NCBI RefSeq assembly: GCF_014646195.1
Contig: NZ_BMMZ01000009.1
Span: 150,326 to 214,325, forward strand
Direction of reading: 5' to 3'
From: Microlunatus endophyticus
GTDB taxonomy: Bacteria; Actinomycetota; Actinomycetes; Propionibacteriales; Propionibacteriaceae
Length of the DNA: 64,000 bases
The notes under the pieces were generated by a model. That model was not told where the DNA came from, searched no databases, and saw only the letters and a list, made by a program, of their open reading frames with translations. Position numbers and translations under genes: made by a program. Positions 35,235-43,168 of this stretch are shown here, one piece after another. Numbering within the stretch: position 1 is the first letter of the stretch; each line of letters starts with the position of its first letter.

Positions 35235-35532
35235 CGGGTGCTCCTGGTCTACGTCAACGGGCATGGAAGAGGCCGAAACCTCGGGCACGTCGACGCCGAC
35301 GTGGTGCATCGCCGGGTGGAACGCTTCAGGTGGCGGTGGCATTCCAGGATGCTGGCGGCCCACGGCCGTGACCATTCCGCGGCTCGCGCATCGAGCCTGC
35401 GTACGGATGGACCAGGAGTATGAAGAGCTGGTTCGTACGACCCATCGGCGGCCCGCGCTGAGTGACCTGGGTACGCCTGCGTACGGCCCTCGACGAACGC
35501 TGCCCGGTCCATTCACCCCAGCGGTCCCGTAG

Positions 35533-35564
35533 TGCTGCCGGTCGCCGGCCGGCGACCGGCAGCA
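35533..35564. repeat. Perfect 32-bp palindrome
   Basis: TGCTGCCGGTCGCCGG is followed with no spacer by its exact reverse complement. As RNA it would fold into one long stem with almost no loop; as DNA it could extrude a cruciform. Confidence 0.9.
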
Positions 35565-35987
35565 TCACCGAACCGGGCAGCTCCCGGTGTGGTATCGCAT
35601 TCGGCTGTTCCCCCGAATACCACCGACACAACACACCACCGAAGAGCTCGGACCATGATCGCATGTTGTGTGCCCGGCTGTCGGATAGGACTCGAATTCT
35701 GGACGGAATCCGGACGAATTCGACAGGCTAGGGATCTCCGGCCGTGGGATTGAGTATGGTTATGGCGAGGGGTCAATGTATCCTCAAGATGACGAGGCCC
35801 AGTAGGGTTCCCCCCTCATGGTTATGGCCTCGTCGCCGCGTCCCACCCGGCTCTGACCGAGACCCCCGACTCGCTCATCCGGGTGGGACGCCGGACCCAC
35901 CGCAACCCGAGCCACGTCCACCAGAGAACCAGTTCGAATCGAGCCGGCTCCGCGACGAGTTGAACTGCGGGCACCTGAACCCGGGCA

Positions 35988-36032
35988 TCTGGGCTGGAGC
36001 CCCTCACTTCTCAGCTGAGGCTCCAGCCCAGA
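35988..36032. terminator. Strong hairpin, terminator-like
   Basis: TCTGGGCTGGAGCC pairs perfectly with GGCTCCAGCCCAGA around a 17-base loop. No T tract follows. It lies 190 bases upstream of the XRE gene and may stop read-through toward it. Confidence 0.55.
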
Positions 36033-36102
36033 CACGTGCGCGGATAACCATCCCCCCGTGTGGCGTCACTACTGAATTCGTGACTCCGCACACACGAAGC
36101 TG

Positions 36103-36221
36103 AGGTACATCTAGAAGATACCTTCGACGCCCCCCACGACCTCGTTCGCCCTACTTTAATGCACGTATACAGCAACTTTGCAAAGCCTCTGCAGCTTTCT
36201 GAGGTATCTTCTAGATGTACT
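36103..36221. promoter_or_regulatory. Pair of inverted operator copies upstream of XRE gene
   Basis: GTACATCTAGAAGATACCT (36105-36123) and AGGTATCTTCTAGATGTAC (36202-36220) are exact reverse complements. Each site is itself a near-palindrome of the form AGGTA-N2-3-TCTAGA-N2-3-TACCT. The second ends at the base before the XRE start codon. This is the layout expected for autoregulation, possibly with looping between the two sites. Confidence 0.75.
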
Positions 36222-36578
36222 ATGGTGCTCGTGCTCATTCCAAACTTCGCCGAGCGGGCGCAGGTCGCGATCGACTTCAGCGGGCTGAACGGCCCCCAAC
36301 TGCGGACTGCGATGGCTGCCGCCGGCTGCGAGCTCTCCAAGAACCACTGCTACAAATTGATCCGCGGCGAGATCCTCGACCCGCGGTTCAGCACCGTGGC
36401 TGCTGTCATCGTTGCGACCGGCGTTCCGTCAAGCTGGTTCTTCGACCCCGACATCGGCGGAGCGGCAACGCCGACCTCGCTGGCCCGGTACATCCAGCGG
36501 GAAGAGGCCTCAACCGGCCTGGCCCACCCACACGGCGCGCGCAGCCAGCGCGAACATGGCAACGATGAGGCCGGCTGA
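36222..36578 (+). CDS. XRE/EspR-like DNA-binding protein
   Basis: 118 residues. The N-terminal ~75 residues resemble actinobacterial EspR-type XRE proteins: LNGPQLRTAMAAAGCELSKNHCYKLIRGEILDPRFSTVAAVIVATGVPSSWFFDP, where SKNHCYKLIRG is the recognition helix and the WFFDP turn closes the domain. The C-terminal ~40 residues look disordered. ATG 36222 immediately follows the right operator copy and has no Shine-Dalgarno, so a leaderless transcript is likely. Its 3-prime end overlaps the convergent MFS gene by 69 bases. Confidence 0.75.
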   Translation: MVLVLIPNFAERAQVAIDFSGLNGPQLRTAMAAAGCELSKNHCYKLIRGEILDPRFSTVAAVIVATGVPSSWFFDPDIGGAATPTSLARYIQREEASTGLAHPHGARSQREHGNDEAG

Positions 36579-37778
36579 CCCGAAGATGATGGCTGTCGTT
36601 GCCGTCGAGGTGATGCTGGCCAGCCCCGAGAAGATCACAAACCCCAGCGGTTCCCCGGCGACGGTGACGAGCAGGAGCACTGCATACACCCGCCCGTAGG
36701 TTGTCGGGTCCGACCGGGCCGAGGCCGCCATCGTCCATCCGGTCAGCACCGAGCCGACCGGCCCGATCATCAAGCCCATGAGGCCGGCCGCGGCGATGGC
36801 CAGAGGCGCAGAGACAGCCGAGCCGGTCACCGCGACCATGACGCTCGCCAGGGCGGCACAGGAGACGGCGACCGCGAGCTTGCGACGCGGTGCGCGGCTT
36901 CGAATCCCGAACGCGGCGAGACTGCCCAGCAGCATCCCCGCGCCGAAGGCGCCGGCGGCGAGTCCGTATGTCTCGGCGCCCCACCCGTATGCACGTGCCT
37001 GACTCGGAAGCGCCGCCATCAGGATCGAAGCGGTCGTCAGGTTGACAACGCCCTGGACCGGGAGGGTCCGCCGGACCACCGGGTCTTTCCTGATCCACTG
37101 AAACCCTGCCCACAGGGAGCCTGAGCTGCCGGCCCCACCGCCGTGATGCAGGTCGGCAGACGACGGCTGATCGATCTGCGGCGCCGGAGTTCGGCGAAGA
37201 GCCGCATATCCCGCCAACGGGAGCAGTCCTACGGCGGCAGCAACCACACCGACCGTTCCAACGCCGAACCAGCCGGCGATCAGGCCGCCGAGGCTGGGAC
37301 CGGCGGTTTGCACCAACCGGATACAGATCCGTTGGGCGTTCGTCGTCGTCTCAAGCGCTGCAGCGGGCACCAGCAGGCGTGGGAGAGCGGACACTGCGGG
37401 GTCATGGATGCCGGCCACGCTGCCGGTGGCGAATGCCACGGCGGCCGCCAGGTAGGCCGGTGCAGCGTCGGTGACCAGAATTGCGGCCCACGCGCCCAGG
37501 ATGAGGACTCGAGCCAGCATCGTCCACACTGCGACGCGGTGCGCTCCCAGCCGATCCGCAAGAGAGCCGCCCCACAGCACGAACGCGATCGACGGCACGG
37601 CGCCGGCGGCGAGCACGAGGCCCGACGCCGATCCGGCGCGAGAGGCCTCCCACCCCAGAGTGAAGAGCCAGAGAGCCTCCACCAACCCGTCGAGTCCACT
37701 GCTCGGCAGGTAGATCCTGGCCCACCGGGGGGCGGCCCTCACAGTCTCGCCCAGCGTCCAGCCGCGAGTCGTGCTCAC
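36510..37778 (-). CDS. MFS exporter (EntS/TMS-effector-like)
   Basis: 422 residues with 10-12 membrane segments: GLDGLVEALWLFTLGWEAS, AFVLWGGSLADRLGAHR (motif A), TTTNAQRICIRLVQTAGPSLGGLIAG and a C-terminal IIFGSAGLIVAMFALAARAV. The pattern fits the MFS_3 group that includes siderophore and macrolide exporters. The GTG start at 37778 overlaps the stop of the upstream regulator (GTGA), so both are one transcript. That unit is divergent from the micro-ORF array at 38550, which makes the exported peptide a candidate substrate (inference). Confidence 0.85.
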   Translation of the reverse strand: MSTTRGWTLGETVRAAPRWARIYLPSSGLDGLVEALWLFTLGWEASRAGSASGLVLAAGAVPSIAFVLWGGSLADRLGAHRVAVWTMLARVLILGAWAAILVTDAAPAYLAAAVAFATGSVAGIHDPAVSALPRLLVPAAALETTTNAQRICIRLVQTAGPSLGGLIAGWFGVGTVGVVAAAVGLLPLAGYAALRRTPAPQIDQPSSADLHHGGGAGSSGSLWAGFQWIRKDPVVRRTLPVQGVVNLTTASILMAALPSQARAYGWGAETYGLAAGAFGAGMLLGSLAAFGIRSRAPRRKLAVAVSCAALASVMVAVTGSAVSAPLAIAAAGLMGLMIGPVGSVLTGWTMAASARSDPTTYGRVYAVLLLVTVAGEPLGFVIFSGLASITSTATTAIIFGSAGLIVAMFALAARAVWVGQAG

Positions 37779-38401
37779 TGCGGCCGGCGCGGATAAGGAA
37801 TCGCGGTGAGGATCACGACGACCGGCGCGATCCAATCCGGGTCCCCTGGCTCGGCCTGCTGGTCGGACCAGGCCGTCTCGTTGGCCTCGGAGGCTCGCTT
37901 CCACTTCATGGCGACCGCGCGCAGATCGGCAGCCAGCTCATCGAGCTGCTGCGCGGTCAGGTGCATCACCCAGTCCGAGGTCTCGGCCGCAGATTGCCAG
38001 GTCTGCGGCCAGCTGGCAGCCACCGACGGCCACTGCGAGGCGATGATCCCGTATCCGCCACTGACGGCACGCAGCCATTCCAGCGCCGCTTCTTGGATCT
38101 CACCGCCCTCGATCCGTCCGACGCGTACGCCGCCGGGGACTGCGGACCACAACCAGGATTGGCGCGTCTTTCCGGTCTGGCTGACCTGGACGAAACCGAC
38201 CTCCCGCATGACATCGAGATGTCTGTTCATGCTCGTCTCGGTCACGCCGGTCAACTCCGCGAGCTGCCGCGCCCGGAGCGTTCCGAAGGCACGCAGGGCG
38301 ACGTAGATCCGGAAGCGGACGACGTTGGCCAACTTCAGCAGCGCGTCCACCGACAGCTCCGGCGTGATGTTGGGATCGTCGCCTTGCGTCACGGCCGTCA
38401 T
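37775..38401 (-). CDS. Winged-helix (ArsR-like) transcriptional regulator
   Basis: 208 residues. N-terminal winged helix: LSVDALLKLANVVRFRIYVALRAFGTLRARQLAELTGVTETSMNRHLDVMREVGFVQV. The C-terminal ~110 residues (WLRAVSGGYGIIASQWPSVAASW...) form a helical domain similar to those fused to ArsR-type HTHs in antibiotic and peptide loci. No metal-binding cysteines. It lacks a Shine-Dalgarno and may be leaderless. Coupled to the MFS gene and divergent from the 11-residue peptide array; a CCACG/CGTGG inverted repeat (38415-38433) in between could be its site. Confidence 0.82.
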   Translation of the reverse strand: MTAVTQGDDPNITPELSVDALLKLANVVRFRIYVALRAFGTLRARQLAELTGVTETSMNRHLDVMREVGFVQVSQTGKTRQSWLWSAVPGGVRVGRIEGGEIQEAALEWLRAVSGGYGIIASQWPSVAASWPQTWQSAAETSDWVMHLTAQQLDELAADLRAVAMKWKRASEANETAWSDQQAEPGDPDWIAPVVVILTAIPYPRRPQ

Positions 38402-38549
38402 GCTAGTGGGCCGGCCACGTTGTTAACGCGTGGACCTGCACCCCATCCTTACATCACAACCCGCCTCGGCCCCAGCGCTCAACGGAGCCCACCTGACCGA
38501 GGGCGAGATGTCCGGAACACGCGGCAACAACGGCGAAGGGGGTGACCTC

Positions 38550-38585
38550 ATGACGACCCAGATCAACATCGGCAGCGGACTCTGA
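38550..38585 (+). CDS. Micro-ORF 1: 11-residue peptide MTTQINIGSGL
   Basis: ATG at 38550 is preceded by AAGGGGGTGA (9 of 10 matches to the anti-16S sequence, seven bases from GG to ATG). The peptide equals those of micro-ORFs 2 and 3, but the second codon is ACG instead of ACC, a silent change. The frame is open upstream to GTG 38430, so a 51-residue precursor with this peptide as its C-terminus is also possible; an ATG at 38508 would give 25 residues. Only this copy has that option. Too short for family searches by eye. Confidence 0.65.
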   Translation: MTTQINIGSGL

Positions 38586-38629
38586 ACCACCACCCCACCA
38601 ACCCCACAACCCACCAAGGAGGTGACCCC

Positions 38630-38665
38630 ATGACCACCCAGATCAACATCGGCAGCGGACTCTGA
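38630..38665 (+). CDS. Micro-ORF 2: 11-residue peptide MTTQINIGSGL
   Basis: Preceded by AAGGAGGTGA, a perfect 10-base match to the 16S anti-Shine-Dalgarno, at ideal spacing. Stops in all frames surround it, so the peptide can only be 11 residues. It contains no Cys, Lys or Arg and ends Gly-Ser-Gly-Leu, making it small, neutral and mildly hydrophobic. Identical at the DNA level to micro-ORF 3 together with 44 bases of upstream sequence. Confidence 0.7.
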   Translation: MTTQINIGSGL

Positions 38666-38709
38666 ACCACCACCCCACCAACCCCACAACCCACCAAGGA
38701 GGTGACCCC

Positions 38710-38745
38710 ATGACCACCCAGATCAACATCGGCAGCGGACTCTGA
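38710..38745 (+). CDS. Micro-ORF 3: 11-residue peptide MTTQINIGSGL
   Basis: Third copy, identical to copy 2 including its perfect Shine-Dalgarno. After its stop the sequence diverges (AACCGACCGGGAATCACC) and no gene follows for ~470 bases, so the array looks like the entire transcript product rather than a leader to a downstream enzyme. Confidence 0.7.
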   Translation: MTTQINIGSGL

Positions 38746-39218
38746 ACCGACCGGGAATCACCCGCGTAAAGATATTGACCTCGCTGCTGTCTCACCGATG
38801 GCGGCAGGCTCACGCTGCATCAAAGCTGCAGACGCCTGCCGCCCAGTGAAACCAGCGCTCTGCCGACACTGAGCACCGAGGAGCTCGTCGCGCTCGACGG
38901 CCTTGCTGCCCATGTTGCAGGTGGGCGGTCTTGATCTTCCGCTACGAACTCGCGGTGTCGGCGACGACGACAGGCGCCGGAACCATCCGCCGATCGGTTC
39001 CGACGTCCGTTGCCGAGGAGTCGCTCGCGGCGTTTGGAACCTGGACGGGCGACTCAGCACCAACCGGCACGCGCCGATCTCGGGGCGGACGACACCCGCG
39101 GACCGGTGGCCAGCAGCCGCCCCAACACGCCTCGTCGCAACTGGGTGCCTGGGGCGGATCGGCCCTGTGATGAGGTAACGCCAGCGCTGGGGGCGCGGTT
39201 CGCCTAGGCTCCTGATTC
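38746..39218 (+). other. Intergenic region after the peptide array
   Basis: I see no convincing gene. Weakly protein-like frames exist on both strands (for example SKAVERDELLGAQCRQSAGF on the minus strand near 38830-38910 and ELAVSATTTGAGTIRRSVPT on the plus strand near 38950), but none has a ribosome site or recognisable motif. Part could be decayed sequence. Confidence 0.4.
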
Positions 39219-40268
39219 ATGCGCCGCAGCTCCCGCGTGATCGCCGCCGCCCTGCTTGTCCCAGTGCTCGGGCAGGCGGCGGCCGTCCTTCCAGTTGTCC
39301 GGGATTTCCTGCCGGCCTTGCCCGCGGCCTCGGCCGCGACGACCACGTCGCTTCGGGTGGCCACATTCAACGTCCGGACGGCGCGGGCGACCGATGATGC
39401 CCGACCCTGGCTGAAGCGAGTCACCGACGTCGCAGCCGACATCATGTCTGCCCATCCCGGGATCGTGCTGCTGCAAGAACTGGGGCCGGGTCGGGCCGAC
39501 GGCAACCCGGGACACCTGGACGGCCACCAACGCCAGACCGCCAGCCTGCTGACGGCACTGGCGAAGACCGGCGGCAAGCGGTACCGACTGGTGCGGACCA
39601 CCGCCTATGTCAAACCCGGGACCGCGCACGGCACCCAGGGAGCGCGGATCCTCTACGACTCCAGGCTCTTCACCCTGCTCAGCCACTGCCCGCAGACCAC
39701 CGGCACCTCAGGCTGGAACGCCTCCTGCTCCTTCGATCTGCCGATCGCCGGAGGCGACACCGCGGTCAACCGGCGGTCGGCCGCGTACGCGGAATTCGCC
39801 GACAAGTCGACCGGCCGCAGATTCTGGGTCGTCACCGCCCACCTGGACAATCGACACGGCAGCACCAGGACCGCCGAGGCGAAGTGGAACCGGCTGCGGG
39901 TCAGGCAGGTGACCGCGATCGAGAACAAGATCATCAAGCTCAACCGCAGCCGGCTTCCGGTGATCTTCGGCGGCGACCTGAACTCCTGGCAACGCGACGA
40001 TTTCGGCTATGCACCGCACGACAAGCTCGTCGGATACGGCTTCCATGACGCGGTCGCCGCCACCACTCGAACCCATTACGCCTATCCCACGGTCAACCAC
40101 TTCGATCGGGTCCTCAAGTCCACCAAACTCGCCTCCGGCGGTTCCAGGCTCGACGTGATCATGGTCAAGCGGGTCAAGAAGTTCACCAAGTGGGTCAACA
40201 AATTCAGCAACCCGGACAACGCCCGGCCCTCAGACCACAACATGGTCGTGTCCAACCTGCAGATCTGA
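39219..40268 (+). CDS. Secreted endonuclease/exonuclease/phosphatase-family protein
   Basis: 349 residues. Residues 1-40 are a Sec signal peptide (RRSSRVIAAALLVPVLGQAAAVL... ending AASAA). The EEP fold follows: VATFNVRTA (metal Asn), IVLLQELG (catalytic Glu), VVTAHLDNRHG, PVIFGGDLNSW (Asp/Asn) and RPSDHNMVV (catalytic Asp-His), with SRLDVIMV before it. All core residues are present. Extracytoplasmic nuclease or lipid/sugar-phosphate phosphodiesterase activity is likely; the substrate is unknown. A Lys/Arg-rich stretch near residue 310 could bind polyanions. Confidence 0.88.
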   Translation: MRRSSRVIAAALLVPVLGQAAAVLPVVRDFLPALPAASAATTTSLRVATFNVRTARATDDARPWLKRVTDVAADIMSAHPGIVLLQELGPGRADGNPGHLDGHQRQTASLLTALAKTGGKRYRLVRTTAYVKPGTAHGTQGARILYDSRLFTLLSHCPQTTGTSGWNASCSFDLPIAGGDTAVNRRSAAYAEFADKSTGRRFWVVTAHLDNRHGSTRTAEAKWNRLRVRQVTAIENKIIKLNRSRLPVIFGGDLNSWQRDDFGYAPHDKLVGYGFHDAVAATTRTHYAYPTVNHFDRVLKSTKLASGGSRLDVIMVKRVKKFTKWVNKFSNPDNARPSDHNMVVSNLQI

Positions 40269-40299
40269 ACGCCGGACCGGACCCGGCGGTGGATCGGGC

Positions 40300-41328
40300 T
40301 CAACGGTAGAGCGTGACGCCGGCCTTCGCCGCGAGCTTGTCGATCTTGGTGAGCTCCTGGCCAGTGAAGTCGAGGTGATCAAGCGCGCCGACGCTGTCCT
40401 CCAGCTGCGCCACGCTCGAGGCACCGATCAGCACCGACGTGACCCGCGAGTCACGCAGCGCCCAGGCAAGCGCCAGCTGGGCGATCGACTGGCCGCGCTG
40501 CTTGGCCATCCGGCCCAAAGCCCGTAGCAATGTCAGCATCTCGTCGCTGACCGCCTGCGTACGCAGACCGTCATTGCGGCTTGCTCGGGAACCGGCCGGG
40601 ATGCCCTTGAGGTACTTGTCGGTCAGCAATCCCTGACTGAGCGGGGAGAACGCGATGATGCCGATGCCAAGATCACCGCAGACGTCCACCAGGTCCTCCT
40701 CGATCCACCGGTTGGTGATCGAGTACGACGGCTGGTGGATCAGGATCGGGGTGCCGAGCTGCCGAGCGATCGCCTGCGCCTGGGCGGTCTGCTCACCCGA
40801 GTACGACGAGATGCCGGCGTACAGCGCCTTGCCCTGGCGCACGGCGGTGTCGAGGGCGCCGATCGTCTCCTCCAGCGGCGTCGTCGCATCGAACCGGTGG
40901 CTGTAGAAGATGTCGACGTAGTCCAGGCCCATCCGGGCCAGCGACTGGTCGAGCGAGGCGAGCAGGTACTTCCGCGAGCCGCCGCCAGATCCGTACGGCC
41001 CCGGCCACATGTCGTAGCCGGCCTTGGTCGAGATGATCAACTCATCGCGGTACCGCCGGAAGTCGGTCGCGTAGAGCTGGCCGAACGTGACCTCGGCTGA
41101 CCCGTAGGGCGGGCCGTAGTTGTTGGCCAGGTCGAAATGCGTCACGCCGAGATCGAACGCGCGGCGCAAGATCGCCCGCGACCGATCCAGGGGCACATCG
41201 CCGCCGAAGTTGTGCCAGAGTCCCAACGACACGGCAGGCAGATCCAGGCCGCTCGACCCGGTTCGGCGATAGGTCATGGAGTCATAGCGGGAGCGGTCGG
41301 CCGTGTGGTCATCGGCGTGCAAGGTCAC
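40300..41328 (-). CDS. Aldo/keto reductase, YghZ/Gpr-like
   Basis: 342 residues, an (alpha/beta)8 NADPH-dependent reductase. Catalytic tetrad segments: HFDLANNYGPPYGSAE (Asp, Tyr), ISTKAGYDMWPGPYGSGGGSRKYLL (Lys) and IFYSHRFD (His). The MWPGPYG-GGSRKYL string is typical of E. coli YghZ (L-glyceraldehyde-3-phosphate reductase) and its homologues. The C-terminal VLIGASSVAQLEDSVGAL binds the cofactor phosphate. Probably detoxifies small aldehydes. It converges on the EEP gene with 31 bases between stops. Confidence 0.9.
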   Translation of the reverse strand: MTLHADDHTADRSRYDSMTYRRTGSSGLDLPAVSLGLWHNFGGDVPLDRSRAILRRAFDLGVTHFDLANNYGPPYGSAEVTFGQLYATDFRRYRDELIISTKAGYDMWPGPYGSGGGSRKYLLASLDQSLARMGLDYVDIFYSHRFDATTPLEETIGALDTAVRQGKALYAGISSYSGEQTAQAQAIARQLGTPILIHQPSYSITNRWIEEDLVDVCGDLGIGIIAFSPLSQGLLTDKYLKGIPAGSRASRNDGLRTQAVSDEMLTLLRALGRMAKQRGQSIAQLALAWALRDSRVTSVLIGASSVAQLEDSVGALDHLDFTGQELTKIDKLAAKAGVTLYR

Positions 41329-41386
41329 CTGGACATCATGCCAAGGTGCTCGTCCATGGTCGGACCCGGGCGGCAGATGGTCGCAG

Positions 41387-41680
41387 TCAGGTGTCGTCGG
41401 CTGACGGACGGCCGCCCAGCCGAAGGATCACAAACCCGGCACTCCCCCTCCAGAGCCCGAACAGCCCGGCGATCAAGGCACTGTTCCCCCAACCGAGAGC
41501 GCTGTAGAACTTTGCGGGTTCGCACCGAAGAAGATCAACAGGATGAATCCCACATTCACAATCGCGACAGCCGGTGCCAGCCCCCGACAAATCGGGGCAA
41601 ACGCCTGCTGCGTAGCAAGGTGAACGCGAGAACCGCGGTGATAGCTGGCGTTTCGGTGGGCACAGGTACGGTGCTCAGGA
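41387..41680 (-). pseudogene. Remnant of a small membrane protein
   Basis: Protein-like pieces occur in three frames: TPAITAVLAFTLLRSRRLP, then AIVNVGFILLIFFGANPQSS and TALGWGNSALIAGLFGLWRG, then SAGFVILRLGGRPSADDT to the stop. Joined, they would make the C-terminal membrane segments of an integral membrane protein. Two frame changes make it a probable pseudogene. No family call. Confidence 0.35.
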
Positions 41681-41975
41681 GGCGGCTCCGAACCAGGTCG
41701 TCAGCGTGTCGGTGATGGGCGCGTGTGAGGCGGATGTCCAGCAGGTGTAGCCGTCCGGCCGCACGAGCACGGCGTCCAGTTCTGGCCGCGGCAGCTTGGG
41801 CACGGTCGTACGAACGAGCCGTTTGTTCCAGGGCTCGGCGTCGGCAAGGATGCCGGCATCGGCCCGCCCGGTGGTGAGCAGCACGCCCACCACCGCATAG
41901 AAGAAGGTACTCGCCCCCGCCAGATGCCAGGGCCCACGGCGGGCCGATCTGGTGTGGGTGCGGTTTCCGTCGGGC
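41675..41975 (-). pseudogene. C-terminal fragment of a FAD monooxygenase-like protein
   Basis: The open frame ends in ELDAVLVRPDGYTCWTSASHAPITDTLTTWFGAAS, the typical C-terminus of PheA/TfdB-type flavin hydroxylases (substrate-domain thioredoxin fold, DAVLVRPDGYVAW). Everything upstream of about residue 60 is lost, and the frame before it reads into the divergent lipid-kinase gene. It lies head-to-tail with another remnant, so this 600-base stretch looks like deletion debris. Confidence 0.45.
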
Positions 41976-42010
41976 TCTACGATCGCCTCAGCCGAACGGA
42001 GAGTTGATAC

Positions 42011-42973
42011 TTGCCTGTTGCCGCCGTCGTCGTCAATCCAACGAACGTGAACCTGGGCCGCCTTCGAGATGCTGTGCAACGGGCACAGCAGGCGGCCGGC
42101 TGGAATCCGAGCCGGTGGTTTTTCACCGCGCGAGACGACTCGGGCCGACGAGCCGCACGGGACGCGCTCGAGGCCTCTCCTGACGTTGTGCTCGTGGTGG
42201 GCGGCGACGGCACTGTCCGTACGACCGCCCAGGAACTGCGCCGAACGGTGCCCGTCACCATCGTGCCGGCCGGAACCGGCAACCTGTTGGCCCGCAACCT
42301 TCGGCTGCCGCTCACCGACCTGGACCAGGCGGTGTCGGCAGCCTTCACCGGCCAGGACCGACACATCGACGTCATCAAAGCCACACTCGAACATGAGACA
42401 GGCAAAGTGGTTGAGCACATCTTCTTGGCAATGGCCGGAGTCGGCTTGGATGCTGCGATGGCCTTGCACAGCAACACCTCGTTGAAGTCACTGGTCGGCT
42501 GGCTGGCCTACGTTCCACCCATCGCCCGATCGATCCTGTCCAACCAGTCCTTCGACGTGCGGTACCGGATCAACCACAACGACCAACGCTCCATGACAGC
42601 CCACACGATGATCATCGGAAACTGCGGTGTACTCACCGGCGACGTCGTGCTGATGCCCGCAGCAGCCGTCGATGATGGCCTGCTCGATGTCGTCATCCTG
42701 CGACCAGGTCGCCGACTATCCGGCTGGACCCCAATCGGAATCCGACTCGCCGCCAACGGCGCAGTCCACCGCAGACGACACCGGCTCGGCAAAACACCCC
42801 GCGGGCTGCCCAGCTCACGCAGCGCCACCCACGCTCAAGCCAGGGAATTCGAAGCCACCTTCGACCAACCACAACTCATCGAACTCGACGGCGACATCAT
42901 CGACCACATCACCCGAGCCCAATTCACACTCCTGCCCGGCGAACTCACCCTCCGCACGCCCCTACATGGGTAG
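42011..42973 (+). CDS. Diacylglycerol/lipid kinase family protein
   Basis: 320 residues. The nucleotide-binding signature VVLVVGGDGTVRTTAQEL contains GGDGT at residues 64-68, followed by VPAGTGNLLARNLRLP and AGVGLDAAM, all hallmarks of the DAGK catalytic family (YegS/DgkB/LCB5). The C-terminal beta domain includes ELDGDIID. It would phosphorylate a lipid such as diacylglycerol or a sphingoid base at the membrane surface. TTG start at 42011 without a strong ribosome site; the next in-frame start is far inside the domain. Confidence 0.88.
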   Translation: MPVAAVVVNPTNVNLGRLRDAVQRAQQAAGWNPSRWFFTARDDSGRRAARDALEASPDVVLVVGGDGTVRTTAQELRRTVPVTIVPAGTGNLLARNLRLPLTDLDQAVSAAFTGQDRHIDVIKATLEHETGKVVEHIFLAMAGVGLDAAMALHSNTSLKSLVGWLAYVPPIARSILSNQSFDVRYRINHNDQRSMTAHTMIIGNCGVLTGDVVLMPAAAVDDGLLDVVILRPGRRLSGWTPIGIRLAANGAVHRRRHRLGKTPRGLPSSRSATHAQAREFEATFDQPQLIELDGDIIDHITRAQFTLLPGELTLRTPLHG

Positions 42974-43168
42974 ACAACCCAGGCAGCGTCATTCAACAAT
43001 CCGCCGTACGGAGCGACGACCACCCGTATCCTTCTCGGAGTACTCGCCCAGGATGCCGGTCGCAGTGTCCCCGGGCGGTCACGCTCCGGAACTGCTGGTT
43101 GACCCAGCACGTCCGAATCCACGAGGGCGAGTCAGAACGGGCGAATCCGTACACGGGCGACACAGGAC

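Larger units (their letters stand above)
35235..36102. other. Intergenic region without convincing genes
   Basis: No ORF here has a Shine-Dalgarno, family motif or protein-like composition. It holds the palindrome at 35533, the hairpin at 35988, two direct copies of ATGGTTATGGC (near 35755 and 35818) and a GACGAGGCC/GGCCTCGTC inverted repeat (35791-35834). It may be an old insertion scar or a regulatory region. Confidence 0.5.
38586..38745 (+). repeat. Two identical 80-bp units carrying micro-ORFs 2 and 3
   Basis: Each unit has a 30-base tract of only A and C (ACCACCACCCCACC... up to CCACC), the Shine-Dalgarno, and the 36-base ORF. The A/C tract should be unstructured RNA and keep the ribosome site open. 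Units start at 38586 and 38666. Confidence 0.95.

Noticed and set aside
38586..38745. CRISPR-like or satellite repeat
   Set aside because: The units are 80 bp, fully identical, contiguous and contain a Shine-Dalgarno plus ORF; there are no spacers.
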